A stretch of DNA of 64,000 nucleotides from Sorghum bicolor (Eukaryota; Streptophyta; Magnoliopsida; Poales; Poaceae), in contig NC_012878.2 in NCBI RefSeq assembly GCF_000003195.3, forward strand, positions 6,142,462-6,206,461. Direction: 5' to 3'. The translations under genes were made by a program, and so were the position numbers. Below, piece by piece: positions 10,581 through 22,900 of the stretch (position 1 is the stretch's first letter; each line of letters starts with the position of its first letter). The notes beneath the pieces are model-generated. The model did no database searches, was not told the DNA's origin, and saw nothing but the letters and a program-made list of their open reading frames with translations.

Positions 10581-11002
10581 CGCCGCCGCCGCCGCCTCAG
10601 TTAGGGTTAGGAGAGGAGAGAGTTGGGGAATGGGGATGGCAGGACGGGGCCGAGGGGAGGAGATGAACGGATGAGAGATGAGAGTGGTGAGAGCAGTCGT
10701 GGCCTCGTGGGCCTGACTGGGCCGAGTGGTTGAGTGGAGTCGAGATCAGGGGCTGGGGACGATTTCCATTCGTGGCTCAATTTCGGTTTCTCGGATGTTC
10801 GGCTCGGTTTGGTAGTGAAACCGAAGCCGAAGCCGAACACCGAACTTCTCAGAATTGGAAACCGACACCGAACCGAAAAACCGAGTATTCGCCTCGGTTT
10901 CGGTTCGGTTTTCGGTTCAAAAGTGCCCAGGCTGATTCACGCGCGCCTCGATACGCTGCCTGATTTTTGTTACGGTACTATGAATAGGATTAGATATTTT
11001 CA

Positions 11003-11248
11003 GACCTTCTTTAGTTCACCTCAAAAAATCAAAAACTTTTCAAGATTTTCGTCACATCGAATCCTGCGGCATATGTATGAAGCATTAAATATAGATGAAA
11101 ACAAAAACTAATTACGTAGTTTGTCTATAAATTACGAGACGAATCTTTTAAACCTAGTTACTTTATAATTGGACAATATTTATCAAATAAATACGAAAGT
11201 GTTAAATAGTATTAAAATCCGAAAAAAAAATTGGATCTAAACAAGGCC
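11003..11248. mobile_element. MITE, GGCCTTGTTTAGTT family, copy 2
   Basis: Left end ACCTTCTTTAGTTCACC is diverged; right end CTAAACAAGGCC is intact. The inner CGTCACATCGAATCCTGCGGC and TAAATATAGATGAAAAC segments identify the family. Confidence 0.75.
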
Positions 11249-13016
11249 TCAGATCATCAGAGAACTGATTTTGCCGTGGTAGTAGTAGTAGCTAGCTAGC
11301 TAGTGTGGTAGGATCGGAGCAGCAGCAGCAGGTGGTGGTGAGTGGCCCTGGCCGAGTGCGTGAGTGGTGCGGAACGAGTGGCCAACAATTGCGGTGAGGC
11401 TAGCAGCAGCTGACCCAGCAGATCGATCTTCAGATGCATGCATGCAGCCACGGACGCCGGCCGGCCGGCCGGCGGCGCCTTCTCGATCGGCAGCTCCACC
11501 CATCGATTCATGCAGCCATGCATGGAAGTGGGAATTATATGGGAGCTCCATTAATTCATCATTCGTGCATGTCTCAAACTCGATCGATCTGCAGCCGTGC
11601 ATGCAGCGCGCGCGTACTCTCTACTCGGCAATCGGCATCATGCAACAGCCAGCAGCAAAAGCTAGCACGCACTAGGCAGGCATCCATGCATGGGCGAGGC
11701 TATGTTGCTCAGTGTGGGTGCGACCACACCCACGTAAAATTAAGAAGATAATAGAAAGATTCAAACTTTTACCGTATTTGTATCTACATTTCATGGATTC
11801 CTCGTGATAAAGTACACCTCCTCAGCCACGCCATCGCCACTCACCAACCACACATAATATATATATAATGCTCGTATCTCATCTCTCACGCGCCCACTAG
11901 CTAGTTGCTCAACTAGTCTAGTCTAGTAGCTGCATGCAAGCGTCGTCGTTGGACGACCTGAGCATGCATGTTCATTAGGTAGCCGCAGCCGTACATGGTT
12001 TAACATACTCTATGGTTATAATGCTGTATGTATGCAGGTCCATAGTTAGACAAAATTAAATCAAAGGTTTTCTGAACCGGAGATATGTCGCCACTGTCGG
12101 ACTGTGTCCAAGCAAGATCCCTCAGAAATCAAGGCAACTGTCGTGTCGGACTGTCCAAGCAATTGATCCCCTCGCTCGCGACAAGCGAAAGGCGTATCTC
12201 GTGCCCAAACTTTATATACATCCAAATTCGCAATTATACGTTCCGTCCCGTCGGTTCCTGAAAAAAAAATGATTTGACAAGCAATGGCAGTAACGATTTA
12301 TTTAAAATTATGACTAATTAATTTATATATGAGCTTCTAGTTTATATAAGTTATTTGTACATTTTGATTAGAATACCATGACATGTTAATATTAGTAGGC
12401 TATACGTAAGTAACCTACTTTTGAACCAAGTACAGTTCTTTGATGGGGAAATTTAACATCTTGATTATATTTATTCAAATAAAACGAAAGTAACTAATGC
12501 AAAGGCCTCAAATCCATTTAAAAAACAACATAAAAGTAAATAATTACGATATAATAAGCACTAGAGTTCAAGCTTAATATGTGGATAAGAATATTGCGAC
12601 AACTTACAAGATTTAAATATGGAAGCCAAAATATATAAAGAGAGGATGCACTAGAGGATAGGAGCCACAGATGATATAAGTTAATTTAAGGTTATATCTA
12701 AATACATTTTCTAAATAAAAACCCATAAATATGCAATGCAATGCAATGGGTGAAAACACATATAGAATAATTAATAAATTTATCATAAGTAGATAAATCT
12801 TATAAGGTACCTAAATGTGTACTATGTTAGGAAATGAATAGAGAGACATAAGATAATCAATTTTGATTGAAATGATTATCACGAATCTAGAGATAATATT
12901 CTTATCCGAGGATGACTCTATAGATATTAATTGCACTACCATGTAGACAATTTATTCATGTGGCAAGTGATTTAACGAGGAGAGAAAGGAAAAATCCAAG
13001 AAACCAAGTCTAACTA
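11249..13016. other. Intergenic DNA, no supported gene
   Basis: 11280-12000 is moderately GC-rich with GCATGCATGC, CCGG-repeat (11460-11472) and TAGCTAGC stretches; 12240-13016 is AT-rich. Frames of up to 105 codons overlap on both strands without domain or codon-usage support. Confidence 0.45.
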
Positions 13017-13234
13017 AGGCCCTGATTGGTTGACGTTGTTAAACTTTAACTCTTATCACATCGAATATTTGGATACGTACATGCATGTATACGAAACTAA
13101 AAACACAGCTACGGAATAATTTGCGAGACGAATCTTTTAAGCCTCATTAGTCCATAATTGGACACTAATTACCAAATAAAATGAAAATACTACGGTACTT
13201 ATTAAACTTTAACACCTCTAACCAAACAGGTCCT
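13017..13234. mobile_element. MITE related to the GGCCTTGTTT family, AGGMCCTGTTTGGTT ends
   Basis: The ends AGGCCCTGATTGGTT and AACCAAACAGGTCCT are imperfect complements. The interior (GAGACGAATCTTTTAAGCCT, GGACACTAATTACCAAATAA) is alignable with the GGCCTTGTTTAGTT family but clearly distinct. Length about 218 bp. Confidence 0.65.
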
Positions 13235-13579
13235 GAGAAACTAGATCTTTATGGTTATTGATGGATAAGAAACTACTTGTGGTCCATGGATAGAGTAAGC
13301 ATGGTTTCTATTACTACTTATGTCATATATTGTAGAAAATCTTGCACAGGGTACGATAGTTTTGTGGTACGATGTCCTAGGCTATAAAAACTGCTTGCAT
13401 TGGGAGTGCCCTTTAAGTAACTATATTGAAGTGGTGATTAAAAATCGATCAATGACTACATGTATTAAGCAAAGAAATTAGTGCTGATGGCTCCTCTCTC
13501 TTGTTTTCTATCAAACTCCGAGAGATTCGCCCAACCAGATCTATTATGGTCCTGTAGCGGAGGTAAGCGAGACCAATTA

Positions 13580-13823
13580 GGCCTTGTTTAGTTCACCTCG
13601 AAATCCAAAAAGTTTTCAAGATTTCCCGTCACGTCGAATCTTGCGGCACATGCATATAGCATTAAATATAGACGAAAACAAAAACTAACTACACAGTTTG
13701 TCTGTAAATCGCGAGACGAATCTTTTGATTCTAGTTAGTTCATGATTGGACAATATTTATCAAATAAAAACGAAAGTGCTACCGTAGTCAAATCCGAAAT
13801 TTTTTTCGAAACTAAACAAGGCC
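13580..13823. mobile_element. MITE, GGCCTTGTTTAGTT family, copy 3, with TSD TTA
   Basis: Ends GGCCTTGTTTAGTTCACC and the complement AAACTAAACAAGGCC enclose 244 bp. TTA precedes (13577-13579) and follows (13824-13826) the element, which suggests a 3-bp PIF/Harbinger-type target duplication for this family. Confidence 0.85.
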
Positions 13824-14171
13824 TTAATCGAGCACCGACACTAGATAGCTACCTAGGTGTATCCGACACTTGGTTTTGGGCCAGCTAGCCAGCCACTCCA
13901 TGCATAAGTACCTACGCTCGGCCGGTGCTCGCTTTGTTGGGACGGACGTACTTGGGACCGCCGGCAGGCCGGCCGGTACCGTCGTCGCCGCCTCCGTGTG
14001 GAAATAGAGCGGAGCATGCAGCATGTGCGGAGGCAGTAGTCGCATACATACACGAACGCCCAGCAGATGAGCAGCCGTGATGATAGCATGTGTCGCCGAT
14101 GCTGCCCCTAGTCAAGGAGTAGGTTTGCATGGTACTTATCTAACCACCCATCATTCCATCCATTCTTCTAG

Positions 14172-14253
14172 TCTGTTGGCTGATTGCTGATTTATTATAA
14201 AAAAAAAATATTGTTGGCTAAAATATAACTTATAAGACAAGCGAACAGGTTCT
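14172..14253. mobile_element. MITE fragment, TGTTGGCTGAT...AAGCGAACAG type
   Basis: CTGTTGGCTGATTGCTGATTT at the left and AAGACAAGCGAACAG at the right match the same family as 6729-6845, here with the opposite end preserved. Confidence 0.45.
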
Positions 14254-16320
14254 ATGTAGCAGTGCGCCTTCACTTGTCTTTCGCCTTCCCATATGGCCAT
14301 GCATGGTCCATTGATGGCCCTTTCCAGATCTCATGGCATGGCCATGCTTGCTAGTGCCATGCTGCTGCTCGATCCCACTGCATGCAGGCGCACACACACA
14401 TCGACCGATGATAAGTGATGACAGAGCAGAAAACTGCCGAAACGCAAGAATATCATATGCCTTTCGCCCCGGCCGGCCTTGTTGCATGCATTGTTGGAAC
14501 TTGCAGACGATGCTGCATCACACGCACACCAGGCTCCAGATCCTTCTTCCAGTTGCAAAAGGTGGCATGCATCATGACATGTAGTACCTGCATGCTGCAG
14601 CACCGTGTGTACGCGCGTGTAGTAGCAGTAGTACCAATACCAATACCATCTGCTGCATCATCATTCCTACACTACATGTCTTGAGAAAAAATAATATATA
14701 GGTACAGCAATAGTCAATTACCTGCAGCTCATATTAATTTTATCATGCATGTTTTATTTATATATTACTGGTTTGTGGTTGCACATCAATCAGAGCAAAC
14801 GCATAGGATGCATTGCACATGCGTACTGTACGAATTTACAAGCTCAACAGTGAATGCATTAGAGAAAGAACATAGTATAAAGAAAGATGAGGTGATGAAC
14901 AAGCTGTTGCATTATCCGTGATTTGACACTGGAATGATTTATTACATCGATTGGTCTGCAGGAGAATAAATGTATCCTTACACAAGATGGGGCTTCTACC
15001 TAACAACTACTCGGAAGGTTGTAGTTTAAAGACCCTTTTTTTCATAATTTCGTCAGAGGGCATGCATGCTTCCTATCTAGAGAAATATGAACCACATTTT
15101 TCATCAGAAGAAAAGAGAGAGAGAGCTTTTTCACAGTATAAGCTTTGACCTAACCACTACATGTCTAGTACAGGGAGGTTGCAGTTTAAAGAACCTTAAA
15201 TTTCATTCTGGAAGCTCCACGGTTTCACATCAGTATCAACTGTCAAATTGTGGACAAAAGACCAACACAACTCCTCCCTTCCAATCCTTTACAAAAGGAA
15301 TGAATTTGTCGTTGGCCTTCTTCAGGCCTTGCGTTGCGACTACTGTAACATCAGGGGACAAACGATAAAATGGGAATAGTGCGCCTATATACGTCTATGT
15401 CACCTCTTTACGCTTTACAAGTTATAATGGATGCAGATTGCATGGCGGTTGTTGGTGATGTACTGATGTTTAGTAGAAACTAAACTTATTAGTAGGTCCA
15501 CATCAGTAATATTTGTTTCTTTTTTTAAAAAAAAAATATACGTACCTAACTTAAAATTTTCGTCAATTTTCTCAGCAAGCAACACATGCGTGCCTTGCCT
15601 TCACGTCTAATCTCAAACTCTGCTGTCAAGTTAGTAGGATGATGACCTGGACTACATTCAACATACACAAAAGCCACTGAAATCTGGTTATGCTCCATCT
15701 GAACTTTCATATCTACTGTTCATAAGGAGTACTAGGTACTACGTGCTAAAAGCAAGCAAGATTCTTATCTTCTTCCCTGCAAAAGATGCAAGAATTGTTT
15801 GGTTGGATATACGTAAAGGACATGCATGGCGCCAAAATGTTGTATCGATCATTCAGATAGTAGCTGGAGATCAACGGCTTTTATTGTTTTTCCTTTTGGG
15901 CATGAGCATTATTCACGTAGAAAACAGTCTTGCAGCTACGAGGTGCCAATCTGAACTTTTGTCATTTGGCATTACACTGTAGTTAGCGCACACACATCAG
16001 CTGCTGATTGATCCATGTCTTCGTTTGGGATTCTCATGCATGCCGTACTCTGAAGTCTGAACTATCGGTGTGTGTATGCCCCCGTACAAATTAAAGTAAC
16101 ATGTACTTTCGGTTTTTTATAAAAGATAAAGTGACATGTGCTGGTATGCTGCATCAATAAGTTTGTTGTTCAGACTACTACTTGTCAGTGCAAGTTTCCT
16201 GTGCAGATCTCTATTGCTATGATCTGTAATCAATTAACAGCTAAGGGTTAGGTTCGCTGTAGGTTAAGAATCACACTAATTTATGACAGATAGTCAGGAA
16301 TAGGATCATGCAACACACCT
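14254..16320. other. Intergenic DNA with an imperfect direct repeat
   Basis: No supported gene. Two imperfect copies of a segment with AGGTTGYAGTTTAAAGA occur near 15017-15034 and 15176-15193. Short frames show no domain. 14330-14640 is rich in GCATGC. Confidence 0.4.
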
Positions 16321-16334
16321 AATCCATTTGACAG

Positions 16335-17496
16335 GGTCCTGCAAGAGGCTGGCTATGATGATGTTCCTCCACAGTTTAGACGCTAGCTATATATGAACAA
16401 GTCATTATGCATGCCCAAATTACCCATACCTTTTGCTGGGACGTGTTTCTGGTCCATACTTCAGAAAGAGAACGATAGGCCGAGGCTAAAATGGACTAGT
16501 CGTGTGCTGGAATGGATGCAGTGGAGATCTTTGTCAAGCATAGGTGGTTGTCTTCTGATAGACTTTTAGTGCTCAGCTGTTGTTGGATTTTAATTTTCAG
16601 CTTTCTGTGAGCTTGCCATTTTACATCAAGAGGATGGAATTGTAAAAAGGATTGGTTAAGTGTGTAACTCATACATAATCCAGAATTTTCCTTTTTTCTT
16701 AAAAAAAGTGCAGCTAGCTAGCTACTTGTTCTAGGCAAACCTTGATTCGAATGCCCTTCTGATATGTACTCTGTACTGATCTGAAGGATAATGAATTTGT
16801 GATTTGAAAGGTATCTCACAACTTTGCTTATCACTTAGGGCAGCCTTGACCTGTCTTAAGCTCTAAATGAACGATTCCTAGAACATCAGTTGTCTGTTAT
16901 CTGTATGCATCAATCAATGTGAAATTGCACCTAATTTTTCTGCCCTCACACATGGGTCGCCATTCATTTCGCAGGAACTCAAGTTACTAAAAGTGCTGAC
17001 AAGTGAAGAATATGATGCTTTGCATGCAAACAATTAAACATAGTCATTTGCCTAAAACAGCCTGGATAACTAGCTGAATTCATCCTCCAGCTAAACCTAT
17101 CACCACATGCAGTGAGTGAAACATGGGTCCATCTCTGCACCTGTATGCATTTTTTTCTCAGAAAAAAAATTCAGCACTTGATGATATGAGGTGGTCCAGC
17201 AAGTGCAATAACTTCAGTGTCTTCTTCCCTGCTGTGAGTGCTTCAACTACTTGGTGCCCCGCATATGGGGCAAGGCAAGCCTCTGCATCAATGGCCATCC
17301 ATAGCAATGTGCAGCACCAGAGGAGATGGAGCCCCCCCCAGCCAGGGCTGGTAGCTGGCTAGCCAGTGGCCCTGATGCCCTTGCCTTTACTGACCACCTC
17401 ATTCTGGTCAGGAAGTTTGGCCAACAGACACCTCTCCGGTTCTTCTCAAGGGATGAAGAGGGCAATGCAGGAATTCAGTTTCTGCAAGATGATTGA
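16335..17496 (+). pseudogene. Exon-like relics of an unidentified gene (or genes)
   Basis: Four short coding-looking segments occur on the plus strand. 16335-16386 follows an ACAG and ends FRR-stop. 16474-16575 begins NDRPRLKWTSR, loosely like the start of a GARP/MYB-like domain, but the phase breaks at once. 16975-17037 follows TTTCGCAG and ends ALHANN-stop. 17315-17496 follows ATGTGCAG and ends QFLQDD-stop, with an acidic, well-composed frame. Each is next to a plausible acceptor AG, but I cannot join them into one protein or name the family. They could be a decayed gene, captured exons, or chance. Confidence 0.25.
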
Positions 17497-19100
17497 ATTG
17501 CTAGTACATTTGTAGTAATGGTGTAACTGAACTTTCATGTTCTGGGATTCTCAGTACAAATGGCATGAATTGTTGTGAATTAATTTAGGATAGCATCAGG
17601 TGAGTCATTTCGATAAGAGATAATTTCAGAGTGTGTCATCAGACAGTGACTGCATGGATAAACTTGAACCTGATGGAGGTCAAATAGATGAACTGAGATC
17701 ACTTAAACCATAACTGTCTAGACAGACACACTTGATGCAGCAACTTTCATGCATTCATGACATGTAGATGATGATAATAAATTGTGTTAAAATTCATAGT
17801 CCACAATCCACATCACCCCAAGGCCTGAACACGATAGTTTCTTCTCTTTTCCAGAGTTTCAAATTCTGAAAGAACATCAGAGCTTAACTACTACTGTCTT
17901 CTTCTTGGTAGCTGCATCCAGGAACCTTGGACTGGGTAAACAAGATTTAATCCTTTTTTTCTCAAGACAATCAGAGAGGATTAAACAAAGTTTGATACAG
18001 TGATTAATGGTGGTCAAGCAAGAGAGTCAAGAACAATGTCCGAGGGTGCAAATCCATGCATGGCCTCTCAAGAACCTTAAACTAACTGTGTGCCACAATT
18101 AAAATATTTCAGCCAAGTTCAGAACTCCATGTTACTAAATGGTAGTATATTGCATTTCAAATTGGTGTAAGTTGGAGAAAACAATTGCAGGCAGATTTGT
18201 GACAGATCAGTTATGGATCGTGAGGGTGGCAAGACAGGGGATCATTAACCCCTAGATTTGTGCTTAATTTTCTCTGAAGCTTCATCAAAGACTGACTCCA
18301 TTGGGTCTCATAAACTATTTTAGTTACTACTTGGGAGTTGGGACAAGCTAGCTAGGTAGATGATCCAAATGACAAACTGGATGGAATTAAGGGAGGTTAT
18401 TTGTCCGGAAGTATTAGGCAGTTCGTGTTTGCTTTGCTATTAGATTTTATTCATATAGTCTGATCTTGGATACTTTTATTGGAAACTTTTGCTTTTACAG
18501 CCCCCAAAGGGATAATGCCAACTAGTTGAAACATACCAAATATCCAAAATAAACATATATGATTATTTGGGGGAAAAAAAGGTACTCTACGCCTCAATAT
18601 ATAAACAAAATAAAACTAGTTTCTTTTAGGAGAAATTGTAGAGAAACTGAAGTCAAGTACTGAAAATATAACTTCCAAGATATAGATTGAGAAGTAAAAA
18701 TACAAAAAAAAAGAGTCTGAAATACAAAAAAGAGTATTGAGTAGCATCTTGTGGATCTACCACCCAGGTCACCAGCGTTTCTGTGGTGAATACACTCAAC
18801 AACTTTGGGACACTTGTCAAAAAAAAAACAACTTTGGGACAAGCACAAATATTTTTGCAGGACCAGATAGTAAACAGGAGGATACATATACACACATATA
18901 TATACGGTAAAATACATACACACATGCGTACATGACGTAGATACTTACTGTTATAAATATATATATGTTTCATATATATATGTCATGCACGATTAATTTT
19001 GGCATTGCACGTCAAGTTACTACAAAGCACATAGATTACATTACACCTGCTGCGGCAAAATGCAAAGCACACCCTGAGCTTTAAGCATATTCATATATCA
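17497..19100. other. AT-rich flank downstream of the DUF688-like gene
   Basis: No gene or element boundary is visible. Low-complexity TATATA and ACACAC tracts lie at 18890-18985. The end nearest 19114 includes the likely 3' UTR of the minus-strand gene. Confidence 0.4.
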
Positions 19101-19114
19101 ATCAAAAAGCCTCT

Positions 19115-19909
19115 CTATGCTGCGGCGCTGGTAGTGGCAGTGGCGGCAGCTCGCCGGCCGGGCTTGCCGCCGGCGACGACGGTGGCCAGCGCGTTCCTGA
19201 CGGCCACGGCGACGCCGCACCCCTTGACCATCACCCGCCTCTCGCAGCACTCGCGGTCCGTCCAGAAGCACCGCGGCGTGGCGGCTTCCTCCGCCTCCGC
19301 GTCGTCGTCGTCGTCGCCGCCGCCGCCGCTGGCGCCAGCCGAGAACGCGCGCCTGTGGTGGCCGCGGGAAGCCCCCACCACGTGCACGGCGGGCGACGAC
19401 TGCGACTGCACGGTGAAGACGGGCGACATGGTGGACGACGTGTTGGAGCTCGAGCTGGTGGAGGACGACCAGGAGGAGGAGGACCAGGCGGACGAGCACG
19501 CCGCCGGCGTCGTCCGGCTGCTGCTGCCGCCGCCGCCGGGCCTCAGGCGGAGGAGGGTGATCCTCCTGGGGAAGATGGCGCCGAGGAGGCCGCGGCCGGG
19601 GCGGTGGGTCTTGGAGCGGCCGCCGGCGCCGCTCCTGCCCGCGGAGGAGGAGGAGTAGTAGGACGGCGGCGGGGTGAGCGGCGGGAGCGCGGCCAAGGAG
19701 GGCGAGTCGTTCTTGGGCGTGCCCGGCTGCGACTCCCACAGGAACGGCACCGCGCCCGCCGAGGCTACGGGGTAGTACACCCGGAACGACGGCACCGCCA
19801 GCTGCGCCGCCGCCTCCTTGGACAGCATCTTGGCGTGCAGCTTGCTCCCTTGCTTCACCAACAACCCAGGCTCCTCCTTGCCGCCGCCACCGCCGCCGCC
19901 GCTTGCCAT
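19115..19909 (-). CDS. DUF688-like plant protein, intronless
   Basis: The frame encodes 264 residues from ATG at 19909, the ATG with the better context (GCCATGG); another in-frame ATG lies at 19918. The protein has a Gly-rich N-terminus, then a Ser-Phe-Arg-Val-Tyr-Tyr segment and the motif VPFLWESQPGTPK near residues 59-71, followed by LTPPPSYY, a basic region and low-complexity Ser, Asp/Glu and Ala tracts. The W-x-x-QPGxPK motif is typical of plant proteins grouped as DUF688, which lack a known biochemical function. The C-terminal part has a conserved-looking CFWTDRECCERR segment. There is no signal peptide or membrane segment. Codon use is very GC-rich, as in many grass genes, and long antisense frames are shadows of this. 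Family assignment is from the motif only. Confidence 0.75.
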   Translation of the reverse strand: MASGGGGGGGKEEPGLLVKQGSKLHAKMLSKEAAAQLAVPSFRVYYPVASAGAVPFLWESQPGTPKNDSPSLAALPPLTPPPSYYSSSSAGRSGAGGRSKTHRPGRGLLGAIFPRRITLLRLRPGGGGSSSRTTPAACSSAWSSSSWSSSTSSSSNTSSTMSPVFTVQSQSSPAVHVVGASRGHHRRAFSAGASGGGGDDDDDAEAEEAATPRCFWTDRECCERRVMVKGCGVAVAVRNALATVVAGGKPGRRAAATATTSAAA

Positions 19910-19963
19910 GGCGAACATGCACTGTGCACACTGCACTACACTCTGCTCGACTGCTCTTCTTGC

Positions 19964-19965
<2 letters not shown>

Positions 19966-19999
<34 letters not shown>
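19966..19999. repeat. (GA)n in the 5' leader of the DUF688-like gene
   Basis: An uninterrupted AG/GA dinucleotide run of about 34 bases lies 57 bases upstream of the ATG; on the transcript strand it is (CT)n. A second CT-rich tract lies at 20125-20165. Such tracts are common in grass leaders and may bind GAGA-type factors; that role is inference. Confidence 0.8.
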
Positions 20000-20002
<3 letters not shown>

Positions 20003-20462
20003 GAAGCAGAGTGAAAGAAGTAGGTGCCGCTAGCTAGCTTGAGAGTTGAGGAATGAGAAGGCTGTCTACTTGCTGCTCATCTCTGATCTCTCTCATCACC
20101 TCCACCGGCGCCCTTTATCTGCTCTCTCTCTCTCTCTCTCCTCTCCTCTCTCTCTATCTCTCTTCTCTTCTGATCTGCGATCCGAAGCTGACTTTTGCCG
20201 ACGACCAACGAGCATGTGACACGGCAAGATTAGTGGGCATAATCAAAAGAGGTTGTCCTGTGGGTGATGAGAGCAGAGACACAGACACAGACAGACAGAG
20301 AGTGCGGCTTTAATTTGCTGGTGTAAGCATATGAAGAAGAAAAAAATGGTGGTAGAAAAAAAAATGCAACTGGGATTATCTGCTAGTACAGGAAAAGGAG
20401 AAGTGAGATATTATCTCTCGATAAGATGTTTTGTCAAACTTGATCGCGCGAAGTAAACAATA

Positions 20463-20711
20463 CTTCCTCCATCCCAAATAAATTGTAAGTCATTCCAAGA
20501 ATCTTGAAGAGTCAAACTTTTCTAAGTTTGACCAAACTTTTATGATAAAATAATTATTATTGTAATACTAACTAAATATCATTAGATTCTTCCTTAATTA
20601 TATTTTCATAGTATATTCACTTTACGTTACAAATTTTAGTATTTCTCTCTATAATTTTGGTCAAACATGAAAATACTTTGACTCTTCAAAATTCTTAGAA
20701 TGACTTGAGAG
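20463..20711. mobile_element. Stowaway-like MITE
   Basis: The element lies between TA dinucleotides. The left end CTTCCTCCATCCCAAATA and the inner AAGTCATTCCAAGAATCTTG are matched by the complement of the right side (AATTCTTAGAATGACTT...GAGAG). Confidence 0.7.
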
Positions 20712-21604
20712 TACATTTGAATCTGTGTTACTGTCAAACTTTGTACGTGATGGTTCGTGTCACGCCGTTTAATTTACCGCTATTGTCATTGTCTAAGCAG
20801 TAGTAGTTGAAAAGTGCAATGTCTTGTGTATACATACAAACAGCGGCGGAGCATGACACCATTGCACCAAATCAAGAACATGGGAAGCAACTTCTATTCT
20901 TGTGACTTTCCTGTTAAATATAACTGATTCTTGTAGAATTTGTATACGATTCCCGTGAAATTTCTAGGTTCCAAATGGGACCCTCAAAGGTGAGCTGAAT
21001 AGCACATGACTTCTAGGAGCAAAGCAATGGTTGATTTGGGCTACGGTGAGTTTTTTTTTTTTTGGCATATACGTAAGAAACAAAGCCCACTAATCCCATT
21101 TACTCTTCAAATGTCTACTGATTGACAGTTTTTTGACGCTTTGTTCTTATTGTACAAAGTAGGTGCCAAAACTACTGCATCTACAAGTCAGAGCAACTGA
21201 GGGCTAGAGCTCAGTTTCATCTCTGCTGGGCTCTCCACGACCTGTATATAAACATCATTTTGAAAATAAAAAAAATTATATTTTCTTTTAAACAACAGAA
21301 GTACAACAGAGCAACACGACTACAATACCAAAAGTAACTAAGAGCAAAAGACTAAAAACAATAATAACTCCTTGATAAGCGAGATTTGTACTTGTTCTGG
21401 GGCGTAGAGGTATGTTGTAACAAAAAAAAATGTCAATAAAACCATAAAAAAGTTGTGTTTTGAACGTAGATCATGCAATTGTTAAAAATGTTACTCATGA
21501 CAGGGGGAAATAAGTATTTGCTTCCTATGTACTCTTATTTTTTAGAGGTTATTTTTGTCAAGTTTTCTTTTTATACAAGTTATTATTGTTTTCCTTGATA
21601 TATA

Positions 21605-21859
21605 CTCCCTCTGTCCTTGAAAGCTGCAATTTCTAAAGTTGTCTTAAGTCAAACGTTTAAAACTTTGACTAAATTTATAGAAAAGAACGCTAAGATTTAT
21701 ATTACCAAATTAATATCATTAGATTTATCATAGAATATATTTTCATAAGATACTTATTTTATGTCATAGATATTGATGCTCTTTTTTATAAAGTTGATCA
21801 AAGTTAAAAAAAATTTGACCAACACGGATTCTAGGAGTTGAAGCTTTCAGCAGATGAAG
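21605..21859. mobile_element. Stowaway-like MITE
   Basis: Flanked by TA. The left CTCCCTCTGTCCTTGAAAGC pairs with the complement of the right GCTTTCAGCAGATGAAG. The interior is AT-rich with TTTGACTAAATTTATAGA. Confidence 0.7.
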
Positions 21860-22347
21860 TATATCAGATGTGAGACACTTTCTTGGGTGTCTTTCCCAAA
21901 AAAAATGACTAAGCATTAAGGTCGTATTTGTGGTCAATTTGGCCACGAAACAATGGGGTCAGACACCATATATAATTTGGTAGACTATATAAATCACAAT
22001 AATAACCATCCAATGCAAGCATCATGTGTTCATCTGGATATGTTTATCAATGATGATACGTGACTAAGGTTATAAGTAATTAGTTACCGTTGCCGCCACA
22101 TGAAAACGACCCAATCGACCAGGATCTCTCGCTAGCTGCTTCCTTAAGTTTTTGTTAGCTGAGCGTGTCATGCATGATGCGTCTCACACATCTGCATGCG
22201 CAACCTCTGTCTTTAATCTAAATATCTAATGCTAGTTTTGCTGTGTGACGTGCATGTGTGTATTTTTTTGTAAACGCAAACAATCGACTGAAATTCGTGT
22301 TTTCTGAGTTTTGACTCAGTGCAGCCCAATAACAACAGTATGGGTTA

Positions 22348-22586
22348 GGCCTTGTTTAGTTCCCAAAAATTTTTGGTTGGGGTACTGTAGCATTTTGTTT
22401 TTATTTGACAAATATTGTCTAATTATGGATTAACTAGGCTCAAAAGATTCATCTTGCGATTTACAGGCAAATTGTGTAATTAGTTTTTGTTTTCGTCTAC
22501 ATTTAATGCTCTATACATGCGGCACAAGATTTGATGTGATGGAAATCTTGAAAAGTTTTTGGTTTTTGGGACGAACTAATCAAGGG
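22348..22586. mobile_element. MITE, GGCCTTGTTTAGTT family, copy 4
   Basis: Left end GGCCTTGTTTAGTTCCC; right end GAACTAATCAAGGG is diverged. Inner TTTGACAAATATTGTC and GATGTGATGGAAATCTTG fit the family. Confidence 0.8.
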
Positions 22587-22623
22587 TGATTCAACGATGG
22601 GAAAGTGTAGGACCAGATGCTTG

Positions 22624-22856
22624 GGCCTTGTTAGTTCACCACGAAAACCAAAAACTTTTCAAAATTTTCTGTCACATCAAATCTTGCGGCACATGCATGA
22701 AGCACTAAATATAGAAAAAAAAATAATTGCACAGTTTACCTGTAAATCGCGAGATGAATTTTTTAAACCTTACTCCATAATTGGACAATGTTTGACAAAT
22801 AAAAACGAAAGTGCTACAGTTCCAAGAACCAAAAGTTTTCGGAACTAAACAAAACC
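22624..22856. mobile_element. MITE, GGCCTTGTTTAGTT family, copy 5
   Basis: Left end GGCCTTGTTAGTTCACC (one T missing) and right end GGAACTAAACAAAACC. It is in the opposite orientation to copy 4, 37 bp away. Confidence 0.8.
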
Positions 22857-22900
22857 TTGGCTTTTTTTTTTGCTTGACAAGAGTGAAGACTTTCAACGTA

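Larger units (their letters stand above)
9908..10935. mobile_element. Non-autonomous hAT-type element with CGGTTT subterminal repeats
   Basis: The termini TCGGCCTGGGC (left) and the complement of TCAGCCTGGGC (right) form imperfect inverted repeats. They are flanked by TCCACGCG (9900-9907) and TTCACGCG (10936-10943), an 8-bp duplication with one transition, as expected for hAT elements. The first and last 160 bases are dense in CGGTTT/AAACCG. The interior has a duplicated 38-bp segment and a GC-rich repeat. No transposase is present. Confidence 0.65.

Noticed and set aside
14500..14530. GATGCTGCATCA resembling part of miR172
   Set aside because: Only about 12 bases match and no complementary arm forms a proper hairpin nearby.
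19355..20014. 219-codon plus-strand frame over the DUF688-like gene
   Set aside because: It is antisense to the gene with the WESQPGTPK motif, is Gly/Arg-rich and runs through the GA repeat; it is a GC-content shadow.
20843..21250. Possible hAT element starting CAGCGGCGGAGC
   Set aside because: The candidate right end is too different and no 8-bp duplication was found.
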